Part shown: positions 26,223 through 34,071 of the stretch, in pieces
How positions within the stretch are numbered: the first letter of the stretch is position 1
How the letters are laid out: every line of letters begins with the position of its first letter
From: Bacteroidales bacterium
GTDB lineage: Bacteria > Bacteroidota > Bacteroidia > Bacteroidales > UBA1402
DNA length: 64,000 bases
Direction of reading: 5' to 3'
Assembly (NCBI GenBank): GCA_017464285.1
Contig: JAFUDT010000007.1
Span: forward strand, 1 to 64,000
The notes under the pieces: generated by a model
The model's input: the letters and a program-made list of their open reading frames with translations, nothing else
Databases searched by the model: none
Told to the model about the DNA's origin: nothing
Position numbers and translations under genes: made by a program

Positions 26223-27899
26223 TCATCTACTCCTGAGAGATTTGATTGATTTGGCGATGTTGATCATGTGGTCGGCCACACGCTCGGCGTTGGAAGACAG
26301 CTCAAGATAACGTGCGCCGACAAGAGGCGTACAGATTCCCTTTTCCATTCTGGAAATGTGTCCTTCTTCCATCTTCAAGGTATAGTCGTCGATTCCCTCC
26401 TCAATGACGTTGGCTCTGTCAAGCGCAGTGAAATCCTCGTTTTCATAAGCAGCCATAGCACTGTCGTAGAGTCGGTGCAAGAGTTCCTTCAAATGGCCGA
26501 TCTCTCGTTTGGCATCATCAGAAAACTGCTGACCGGAATCTGCGAGAGCCGTAGCGTATTCGACTATATTCTCAGCATAGTCCCCGATTCTTTCGAAATC
26601 CCGGACACTTCTATAAGTACCGGAAAGATAAGCTCGGTCTTTCTCTCCGAGGCCGCTTTTTCCACTCAGACGGACGATGAATCCGATCAGTTCCCGGTTG
26701 ATAAAATTCAGTTGCTGTTCTTCATGCTCAAAGACAGATTTTTCCGAGAAGTCCAGCCTGACAGCCATTTCCAGACTGCGATCCAGATTATGCAAAGCAA
26801 TGTCGCCCATCCGAAGGATCTCCCGCTTCACTTGCGAGACAGCCACGGGAGGAGTGCTGAGCATATTCTCGTTCATATAACGCAGGGAAAATTCCGCCTG
26901 CACATCCGGAGCCTTCTCAGGAATCATTCTTTTGACGACAGACACGAGTGTAGCTGTCAGCGGCAGCATGACAACGACAGTCAGTATATTGAAGAAAGTA
27001 TGGAACATAGCCAGCTGCATCTGTGGAGCCGCCGGAAAGAGACGCTCAAACAGCACACCGTACGAAATGCCGAACCATCCGAGAATCATTGCTGCGAGCA
27101 TGAAAAACACAACACCGGAACAGTTGAACAACAGGTGAATGAGCGCTGTGCGTTTGGCATTGGTGCCACTGGTCACACCGGCAATAACAGCCACCACGCA
27201 GGAACCGATATTGGAGCCCATCGTCAGATAAATACCCTGGTCGATGCCTATCAGCCCGGTCACCACCATAGCAAGGGCAATGGATGTCATCACCGACGAA
27301 CTCTGAATAATAGCTGTGAAAAGCGCCCCTATCATCACCAGCAGCAGTGGATGGCTGATTCCTGACAGGAAGGTCTTGACTCCTTCCAGTGCCGCAAAGG
27401 TTTCCATGGAACCGCTCATCAGTTCCAATCCCACGAACAGCAGGCCGAAACCGGCCAGGATACCGCCAAGGGTCCTATAGCTATTCCGTTTGGCAAAAAC
27501 GCCGAGAAAAGCGCCCAGTCCAGCAAAGGCCGAAAAGATAACACTGGTGGAGACGGAATTGCCACCGAACATACCCAAGGCCACGATCTGTGCCGTCACC
27601 GTAGTACCGATATTGGCACCATAGATGATGGTGGCGGCCTGCACAAGGGAGATAATTCCGGCATTGACAAAGCCGATGGTCATGACCGTTGTCGCACCGG
27701 AGCTTTGAATGGCCGCGGTTCCGAGCGCACCGATGCCGACTCCCAGGAGCTTGTTGTCCGAGGCCTTTGAAAACAGTTTCTTCAGCTTTTCAGAGCTCGC
27801 AGCCTCCAGATTCGAACTCATCATCTGACACGCAATCAGGAATACGCCGATTCCTGCAAGAAGTGTCAGCAGCGATGTGATAATTGTGATTAAATCCAT
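26223..27899 (-). CDS. Na/Pi cotransporter family protein with PhoU-like tail (558 aa)
   Basis: A type II sodium-phosphate symporter-like membrane protein. The start at 27899 opens MDLITIITSLLTLLAGIGVFLIA; an upstream ATG would add 14 unlikely residues. The inverted repeat signatures AIQSSGATTVMTIGFVNAG and AIIQSSSVMTSIALAM mark the two transport halves in about eight membrane segments. A cytosolic helical tail of about 200 residues (from residue 345) resembles PhoU. The substrate is probably phosphate, but members differ. A second paralogue lies at 52709-54400. Confidence 0.92.
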   Translation of the reverse strand: MDLITIITSLLTLLAGIGVFLIACQMMSSNLEAASSEKLKKLFSKASDNKLLGVGIGALGTAAIQSSGATTVMTIGFVNAGIISLVQAATIIYGANIGTTVTAQIVALGMFGGNSVSTSVIFSAFAGLGAFLGVFAKRNSYRTLGGILAGFGLLFVGLELMSGSMETFAALEGVKTFLSGISHPLLLVMIGALFTAIIQSSSVMTSIALAMVVTGLIGIDQGIYLTMGSNIGSCVVAVIAGVTSGTNAKRTALIHLLFNCSGVVFFMLAAMILGWFGISYGVLFERLFPAAPQMQLAMFHTFFNILTVVVMLPLTATLVSVVKRMIPEKAPDVQAEFSLRYMNENMLSTPPVAVSQVKREILRMGDIALHNLDRSLEMAVRLDFSEKSVFEHEEQQLNFINRELIGFIVRLSGKSGLGEKDRAYLSGTYRSVRDFERIGDYAENIVEYATALADSGQQFSDDAKREIGHLKELLHRLYDSAMAAYENEDFTALDRANVIEEGIDDYTLKMEEGHISRMEKGICTPLVGARYLELSSNAERVADHMINIAKSIKSLRSR

Positions 27900-27950
27900 A
27901 TTTGATGATTTGAAAGTATTAACAGGTTTCTTCAATGACAAGAAAACTGT

Positions 27951-28241
27951 CTAAAGCCGAAGCTTGTGGCCTGCAAGCCACTGTCTTTCAAAACACAAAC
28001 AGATCGGAAAAGATACTTCCGGGCAAGCCCGGTACAGGCGGACAGGCGGGTAAACCACCCCGGAGGAAAACCGTAGCCGTAGCTGACCCTGCCCACGTCG
28101 ACTGAGCTGGATAAGCGTTTCTTCCTCTGTATCGACAATCTCCTCCAGATGTATGTCTTGAGCCTGAAGACAAGCCTGCATAGGGCTGCCCTCCGGCAAC
28201 AGAGACAGAAAAAACACCAGGAGAAGAATAATGGATTTCAT
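27951..28241 (-). CDS. Small putative secreted protein (96 aa)
   Basis: No family recognised. The first 20 residues (MKSIILLLVFFLSLLPEGSP) are a plausible signal peptide; the rest is short and Arg/Leu/Cys-rich without motifs. A well-formed promoter sits upstream, which argues for transcription, but coding status is uncertain; the region could equally be a leader for the Na/Pi gene that starts 51 bases after its stop. Confidence 0.5.
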   Translation of the reverse strand: MKSIILLLVFFLSLLPEGSPMQACLQAQDIHLEEIVDTEEETLIQLSRRGQGQLRLRFSSGVVYPPVRLYRACPEVSFPICLCFERQWLAGHKLRL

Positions 28242-28305
28242 CTATTATGACTACGGCAGTCTTTACTCTGGGGTTTTCACCTGATTCGAATGCCGTATTC
28301 TGCTG

Positions 28306-28336
28306 CAAAGTTACAACAACTCCCACATACAAACAA
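28306..28336 (-). promoter_or_regulatory. Bacteroidetes promoter for the 96-aa gene and probably the Na/Pi transporter
   Basis: Minus-strand TTG (28334-28336), 20 bases, TAACTTTG (28306-28313). The leader to 28241 is about 60 bases. The remaining bases up to 28426 show no feature. Confidence 0.68.
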
Positions 28337-28426
28337 GGCACAATAGCAAACAGCCGACGGCTTGCAGCGACATCACGCGAAGATCCTTCTGCGTAACCCG
28401 CACGATACCCGACAGAGACCTTCCCT

Positions 28427-29257
28427 TTAGCGCAGCCGCCGGCGGAGTGAACGGGGCGAATATCCCAGACGGCTTTTGACGAACTTCCCGAATGCGGAAA
28501 CATCAGGGAAACCGAAGTCTGTCGCTATTTCCTTAATACTCAGATTCGAGAATTCCAAAGTCTGACGAATTTCCTTCGAAGCGCTGTCGAGAATCAGTTC
28601 TTGGGCTGTAGTGCCGCAAATCTCGGAAATGATACCAGAAAGATACTTCGGAGTCACATAAAGCTCATCGGCATAATATCGTACCTGCCGGTGACGACCG
28701 CCATCGGCCGAGAGCAGATCCAGGAATCGCTTGAATATCTCGTCCCTGTGACTGCCCTGCCCCGGCTGTTCGGCACCGATGTCGCGGTTAAGGATGACGC
28801 AGACTTCATAGATGGCACATTGCACCAGACTGGCCATAATTTCATCGAAATAATAGCTGCGACGGGTGGCCAGTTTACCTTTAATGACCTGATAATAGCA
28901 GGAGGTAAGCCAAGCATCGTCGGCACTGAGATGGAAAACGGGCTGTTTAAGGGCATACATCAGGACATTCCATACGTTACGGCCGGTACGGATGGAGCGA
29001 AGAAAACTGCTCAGCCGGATACACATATAGCGGATCGATGAGTCTTCGCCTGCTTCCTCTGCCACTATAGACTGTCCCGGCGGACAGATGAACAAATCGC
29101 CTGGATGCAGTTCCAGAGGCTTACGGCCGAATACCAGCCGAAAAGATCCTTTTTCACACAGAATCAACAGTACATAGCTCTCTTCTTCCTGAGGATGGCT
29201 CCGGTAAAACTGCAGGGCATCGGCTGCGGAATCAGGTATAAAAATCTCTTCGGACAT
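28427..29257 (-). CDS. AraC family transcriptional regulator (276 aa)
   Basis: An N-terminal cupin-like sensor (residues 20-90, with ELHPGDLFICPPGQS) and a C-terminal double helix-turn-helix (about 180-276, with LSIKEIATDFGFPDVSAFGKFVKSRLGYSP). The start at 29257 fits the promoter element at 29280-29287. The effector is unknown. The divergent neighbour is the AMP-ligase gene at 29388, a possible target. Confidence 0.9.
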   Translation of the reverse strand: MSEEIFIPDSAADALQFYRSHPQEEESYVLLILCEKGSFRLVFGRKPLELHPGDLFICPPGQSIVAEEAGEDSSIRYMCIRLSSFLRSIRTGRNVWNVLMYALKQPVFHLSADDAWLTSCYYQVIKGKLATRRSYYFDEIMASLVQCAIYEVCVILNRDIGAEQPGQGSHRDEIFKRFLDLLSADGGRHRQVRYYADELYVTPKYLSGIISEICGTTAQELILDSASKEIRQTLEFSNLSIKEIATDFGFPDVSAFGKFVKSRLGYSPRSLRRRLR

Positions 29258-29279
29258 AAATAAAAAGTAGTTTAGCGAG

Positions 29280-29287
29280 CAAAAATA
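29280..29287 (-). promoter_or_regulatory. Probable -7 element for the AraC-type regulator
   Basis: Minus-strand TATTTTTG, 22 bases before the ATG at 29257. No clear upstream box. Confidence 0.45.
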
Positions 29288-29354
29288 AGAAATGCGTTGG
29301 ATTATTGGAGAAACTTTTACCACTTTTCAAATAAAACTGTGACAAAAAACATCA

Positions 29355-29362
29355 TACCTTTG
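29355..29362 (+). promoter_or_regulatory. Probable -7 element for the AMP-ligase gene
   Basis: TACCTTTG matches TAnnTTTG, 25 bases before the ATG at 29388; the upstream box is weak. Confidence 0.5.
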
Positions 29363-29387
29363 TCGCCACTATAACAGACACTCTTAC

Positions 29388-31036
29388 ATGAACTTTAAAT
29401 CTGTCAACAAAATCCTGCAGCAGAGTTTTGCCCAGCATTGGGACCAGCCTGCTCTGTCGAACTATCAGGGAGCCACCCTGGCCTACCGGGATGTAGCCCG
29501 AAAAATCGCCAAACTGCATATTGCCTTCGAACAGTGCGGCCTGAGAAGAGGTGAAAAAGTCGCCATCTGTTCCCACAACCAGGCTAACTGGGGTATCTGC
29601 TTCCTTGCAACCCTCACCTACGGTGCCGTCGCCATACCGATTCTTCACGAATTCAAGCCGGGCAATATCCACCACCTGGTCGGCCACAGCGAAGCACGGG
29701 TACTGTTTGTCGATGATGCCATCTGGGAAGGGCTGTCGACAGAGGAAATGCCAGGTCTTTCGGTCATCGTGCAGATCAGCACTTTCCAGTTCCTGTATGC
29801 AGCCTCCTGCGAGCTGGCCGACATACGCGAACACCTCAATGAAGCCTTCGGTCGGCGCTATCCCGAGAAATTCCGTCCCGAAGACCTCAACTACTATGAA
29901 GACTCACCCGAAGAACTGGCGCTGATCAACTACACATCCGGGACCTCCGGGTTTTCCAAGGGTGTAATGATTCCCTACCGGGCCCTCTATTCCAACATCG
30001 AATTTGCTGCCGTAGCCTGTCCCACCCTGAAAACGGGCATGAGCGTCGTATCAATGCTTCCCACGGCCCACATGTACGGCATGATGTTCGAGTTTCTCTA
30101 CGAAATGTGTATCGGTATGCACGTTCATTTCCTGTCCAGAATACCCAGTCCAAAAACCATTCTGCAGGCCTTCGCAGAAATTCGTCCGGATATCATCATC
30201 GCCGTGCCGCTGGTCATCGAAAAGATCTATAAAACCAAACTCAAGCCACTTATCGACAAGACCCGGTATATGATGAAAATCCCAGTGCTGGACAAAGTCA
30301 TTGAGAAAAAATTCTGTAACGAGCTCACTCAGGCCTTCGGAGGCCGGTTCGAGGAAGTCATTCTAGGGGGCGCCGCTTTCCATCCGGAGGTGGAAAAGTT
30401 TTTGCACAGAATCGGGTTTCGCTACACTGTGGGCTATGGTATGACCGAATGTGCCCCATCATCAGCTATGTTCATTGGAACAAAGTCAAACCAGGCTCCT
30501 CCGGACAAGCTGCGACAAATATGCAGATCAGGATAGCTTCGCCCGATCCGCAGCATATTCCGGGAGAAGTTCAAGTCTACGGTCCCAATGTATGTCTGGG
30601 CTATTACAAGAACCAGGAGGCCACCCGCAGTTCTTTTACCGACGACGGCTGGTTCAAGACCGGCGACATGGGCATCATCGACCAGGAGGGCTACCTGTTT
30701 CTGCGCGGACGGTCCAAATGCATGGTGCTGGGACCTTCCGGCCAGAACATCTATCCCGAAGAACTTGAGGCAGTCGTCAACAACTGCAACTATGTGGTGG
30801 ACACACTGGTCATCGAAGACAATGGCGGCCTGACAGCACTGGTCTATCCCGACTGGCATCAGGGAGAGCAAGACGGCATGGACCGACCTGCCCTTGAGAA
30901 ACGGATACTGAAGGCACTCCCGATGATCAATTCGCAATTACCCAACTACTCACAGATCAAGAAGATAGAGTTCATGCCCGAGGATTTTGAAAGAACCCCC
31001 AAAAAGAGCATCAAGCGCTACCTCTATCAGCGATAG
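29388..31036 (+). pseudogene. AMP-dependent acyl-CoA synthetase/ligase, interrupted by a one-base deletion
   Basis: Long-chain fatty acid-CoA ligase-type adenylating enzyme. The first frame (29388-30536) carries the P-loop-like INYTSGTSGFSKGVM and the A5 motif GYGMTECAP. It then shifts to a 30-residue spurious tail. The correct continuation is in another frame (about 30455-31036): ISYVHWNKVKPGSSGQ, then WFKTGDMGIIDQEGYLFLRGR with the hinge and the C-terminal Lys-containing TPKKSIKRYLYQ. Adding one C to the CCCC run at 30454-30457 gives TECAPIISYVHWN and restores about 549 residues. All catalytic motifs survive on either side, so this is either a very recent mutation or a base-call error. Confidence 0.88.
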
Positions 31037-31080
31037 GATAGACAGGATTGGCCATATCAACAGCGGACAACCCTTCCCCA

Positions 31081-32223
31081 TCAGGCCAGACAAGCATCCA
31101 TTAATGCCTTGAGGGCCCCTTTGTCGAGGTGCTGGCCGATAAAGACCAGCTTGATCATCCTATCTCCGTAGACCGGATCCCATTCTTCCCGGAGTTTGCG
31201 GTCTCGGGCTAGCATTTCCTGGATTTCATCATCGCGCATGGTGGCATACCATAAGCCGGCATCCCTGAGAATCTTCTGCCTACCGGCCTGTTCAAAGAGC
31301 CAGCACTTGCCCGTGTCGTCCGAAAAATAGCAGAGGCCTTTGCAGCGGATGATGTTCCCGGGCCATCGACGGCCCAGCAGATCGTCGAAGCGGTTCATAT
31401 CCAACGGACGGCGGTCGGTATAGACATAAGTGTCTATACCATATTCCAGGGCTTCGCCCTCTTCTTCCTCCTCCTCTTCCTCACCTTCGATGGCGGCGAT
31501 CCAGGCTGCCGAAGTGGCAACGCGCTCGAAATCGAACATGCCAGTATAGATAATCTCGTCCAAGTCGATATCCCCATAGTTGCAGGTAAGGATTTTCGCC
31601 CCGGGATTGATCCCTTGGACGATGCTCTTGAGCTTGCCCAGCTCGTCCGGACTCACTTCAGAAGACTTGTTGAGCAGAACAATGTTACAGAATTCAATCT
31701 GCTCGATGACCAGACGTTCCAAATCGTCATCCTCGATATCCTCACGTCCCAGTGCCTTTCCTCCCTCGAACTCGTCTTTCATGCGGAGTGCGTCGACGAT
31801 GGTCGCAATGCAATCCACATAAGGCAGAGCACCGGTGGTGTACTGAGGGCCAAGCTGCGGAATGGTACTGACGGTCTGGGCGATGGGGGCCGGCTCACAA
31901 ATGCCGCTGGCCTCGATGACAATGTAGTCAAATCGGGCAGAAGATGTCAGTTCGGAAATTTGTGCGACCAGGTCCATTTTGAGCGTACAGCAGATGCAGC
32001 CGTTCTGTAATGCCACCAGACTGTCGTCGGTCTGGCCGACTATGCCGCCCTTCTCAATGAGGTCTGCATCGATGTTGATTTCTCCGATGTCATTGACAAT
32101 CACGGCGAACTTAATCCCCTTTTTATTGGCCAGGATACGGTTGAGCAGAGTGGTCTTGCCGCTGCCCAGATAGCCGGTCAGCAACAGGACCGGTATTTGC
32201 TTCTTTTCCAATTGTATATTCAT
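31081..32223 (-). CDS. COG0523 (CobW/ZNG1-like) metal-binding GTPase (380 aa)
   Basis: A G3E GTPase that delivers metal, usually zinc, to client proteins. Walker A is GYLGSGKTTLLNRI, the metal-binding CxCC is GCICCTLKMDL, and a switch-like IEASGICEPAPIAQ follows. The C-terminal CobW_C domain starts near RRPLDMNRFDDLLGRRWPG. Between them is a run of eight Glu near residue 250 that could bind metal or be a flexible linker. The start at 32223 is chosen for MNIQLEKKQIPVLLLTG; upstream residues overlap the antiporter gene. Last gene of the eight-gene unit, 28 bases after the antiporter. Confidence 0.93.
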   Translation of the reverse strand: MNIQLEKKQIPVLLLTGYLGSGKTTLLNRILANKKGIKFAVIVNDIGEINIDADLIEKGGIVGQTDDSLVALQNGCICCTLKMDLVAQISELTSSARFDYIVIEASGICEPAPIAQTVSTIPQLGPQYTTGALPYVDCIATIVDALRMKDEFEGGKALGREDIEDDDLERLVIEQIEFCNIVLLNKSSEVSPDELGKLKSIVQGINPGAKILTCNYGDIDLDEIIYTGMFDFERVATSAAWIAAIEGEEEEEEEEGEALEYGIDTYVYTDRRPLDMNRFDDLLGRRWPGNIIRCKGLCYFSDDTGKCWLFEQAGRQKILRDAGLWYATMRDDEIQEMLARDRKLREEWDPVYGDRMIKLVFIGQHLDKGALKALMDACLA

Positions 32224-32251
32224 TGCATAATAAATGATAATGTCAGTCTTT

Positions 32252-33742
32252 TCAATCGTCTGTGTTTTCACACAACAGAATCACCAGATGGTCTCCCACT
32301 TTCAGCCGCATACTGCCATGGGGAGAAAGGAAGGCATCACCCCGGCGAACCATGATGACCCGGATGCCGTGCGGCAGACGCAGTTCACGGAGTGTCTCAC
32401 CCAATTGCAGATCTTCCTCGGTGACGACATGATCGGTCATCATACCTATCTCCTCGGGGATTTCGATACCATAGGTCTCGGCTTTCCCCATTTCCACATC
32501 ATCGAGCTTCAACAGTCTGGCCATGGCCGGCAGGCTCATTCCTTGCAAAAGCTGGGAAAGCAGAGTGACTACGAAGACGATATTGAAAATCTCCATAGAC
32601 CCGGGCAACCCGGCCAGCAAAGGACACATGGCGAACAAAATAGGACCAGCCCCCTTTAGCCCCACCCAGGAGACCATCGCCTTGGCCCGGAGCGGTAGCC
32701 GGTGATAAGGAAGCAGGCAGAGGAAAACACTCAGCGGCCGGGCTACAAAAATCATAAAAAGCGCTATCATCAGGGCAGGCACAACGACCGACGGAAGCTC
32801 GGTGGGACGGATCAGCAGCCCCAACATGAGGAACATCAGTAATTGAACCAGCCAGGTGATACCGTCCATGAATTTATGAATATCCTTTTTATATGGGATC
32901 TTGGCATAGTTGCCGATGATAATGGCTGTCACATAGAGCGCCAGCAGCCCGTTACCATGCAGCAGAGAGGCAACGGCATTGGTAAAGATACCGATACTCA
33001 GGATCATGATGGCATACAGGGGACTGGCGCTCAGACTGACATGGCTCAACAGCCACTTGGAGGCAAAGCCGATACCGACACCAACCACAAAGCCGACCAC
33101 AATCTGAAGCAGGAGCAAGAGGATGCCCGTCAGGGCGAAAGAGGTGGCATCACCATTTTCTTGGCTGAATTTCAACAAATTGACCATGAAAATAGTCATG
33201 ATATAGGCCATAGAGTCGTTGCTTCCTGACTCCAACTCGAGCATCGGCCCCAAATTATGTTTGAGATGCATCTGCCGACTACGCAAGATGGAGAAAACCG
33301 AAGCCGAATCGGTCGAGGACATCACCACGGCTACCGTCAGGCATCCGGCCGCTGTTGCCCACAGGCCACCCAGCATCCTGGCCGCAAAAAAATAGATGAA
33401 TCCACCTGTCAGAAAAGCCGTCAGGAGCACGCCCAGCGTAGATAGCAGAATGCCCTGGCCTATCACAGGCCTGGTCTCTTTCATATCCGTTTCCATTCCG
33501 CTCGTCAGCAGAATGACCGTCATGGCGAAATGGCCGATAAACTCGGCAATTTCATAATTCTCAAAATGGAGTCCTACGCCGTCCGGCCCGGCCGCCATGC
33601 CGACCAGGAGAAAAAGCAACAACGAGGGGACTCCGAACCGATACCCCACCTTGGAAATCAGCAGGGCAAAAAAGACCAGGAGCGAGGCCAGCAGGAGCAG
33701 GTTGTCGGAGAGCAGGGAAACTGAAAAAACAGACAGTAACAT
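32252..33742 (-). CDS. Potassium/proton antiporter, CPA1 family (NhaP2/CvrA type, 496 aa)
   Basis: An inner membrane cation/proton antiporter with about twelve hydrophobic segments in residues 1-390 and the characteristic SGMETDMKETRPVIGQGI and LELESGSNDSMAYIMTIF segments (the Asn-Asp ion site). A cytosolic TrkA-C-like domain follows (about 400-496), as in NhaP2/CvrA, which controls K+ and cell volume. It begins 12 bases after the STAS gene and is part of the same unit, which suggests that ion balance is an output of that stress module. Confidence 0.92.
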   Translation of the reverse strand: MLLSVFSVSLLSDNLLLLASLLVFFALLISKVGYRFGVPSLLLFLLVGMAAGPDGVGLHFENYEIAEFIGHFAMTVILLTSGMETDMKETRPVIGQGILLSTLGVLLTAFLTGGFIYFFAARMLGGLWATAAGCLTVAVVMSSTDSASVFSILRSRQMHLKHNLGPMLELESGSNDSMAYIMTIFMVNLLKFSQENGDATSFALTGILLLLLQIVVGFVVGVGIGFASKWLLSHVSLSASPLYAIMILSIGIFTNAVASLLHGNGLLALYVTAIIIGNYAKIPYKKDIHKFMDGITWLVQLLMFLMLGLLIRPTELPSVVVPALMIALFMIFVARPLSVFLCLLPYHRLPLRAKAMVSWVGLKGAGPILFAMCPLLAGLPGSMEIFNIVFVVTLLSQLLQGMSLPAMARLLKLDDVEMGKAETYGIEIPEEIGMMTDHVVTEEDLQLGETLRELRLPHGIRVIMVRRGDAFLSPHGSMRLKVGDHLVILLCENTDD

Positions 33743-33754
33743 GTTCCGAACCTA

Positions 33755-34066
33755 CTACTGTGCCTTCTCCACTTCAAAGAGATTCAGGAATCCGGTCATC
33801 ATGAACACCTTGCGAATATCCTCTTTCATGCCTCGGAGAACAACCTTCCCTCCTTTGGCCGAAGCAGCCTTACGGATGGTCAGAAAAATCCTCAGGCCCG
33901 AACTGCTGATATAGTCCATCTGAGAACAGTCCAGTATAATGGTTCGGTCGGCATTGTCAATCAGCGGTTGGACTTCGCGGGTCACTTCCATGGCGGCAGG
34001 AGTATCCAGCCGACCGATCAGTTGCGCCGACATGGCTCCTTCTTCTTGAAAAATTTTGACTTCCAT
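33755..34066 (-). CDS. STAS domain anti-sigma factor antagonist (SpoIIAA/RsbV-like, 103 aa)
   Basis: A small cytosolic STAS protein. The segment IILDCSQMDYISSSGLRIFL holds the Ser normally phosphorylated by the partner kinase and dephosphorylated by a SpoIIE-type phosphatase. It lies five bases after the gene encoding both activities. In classical partner switching it would sequester an anti-sigma kinase; no sigma factor is nearby, so the final target is unknown. Confidence 0.94.
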   Translation of the reverse strand: MEVKIFQEEGAMSAQLIGRLDTPAAMEVTREVQPLIDNADRTIILDCSQMDYISSSGLRIFLTIRKAASAKGGKVVLRGMKEDIRKVFMMTGFLNLFEVEKAQ

Positions 34067-34071
34067 ATTAT

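Noticed and set aside
30440..30470. Programmed ribosomal frameshift in the AMP-ligase gene
   Set aside because: There is no slippery heptamer or downstream stimulatory structure, and the family is not known for recoding; a one-base loss explains it better.
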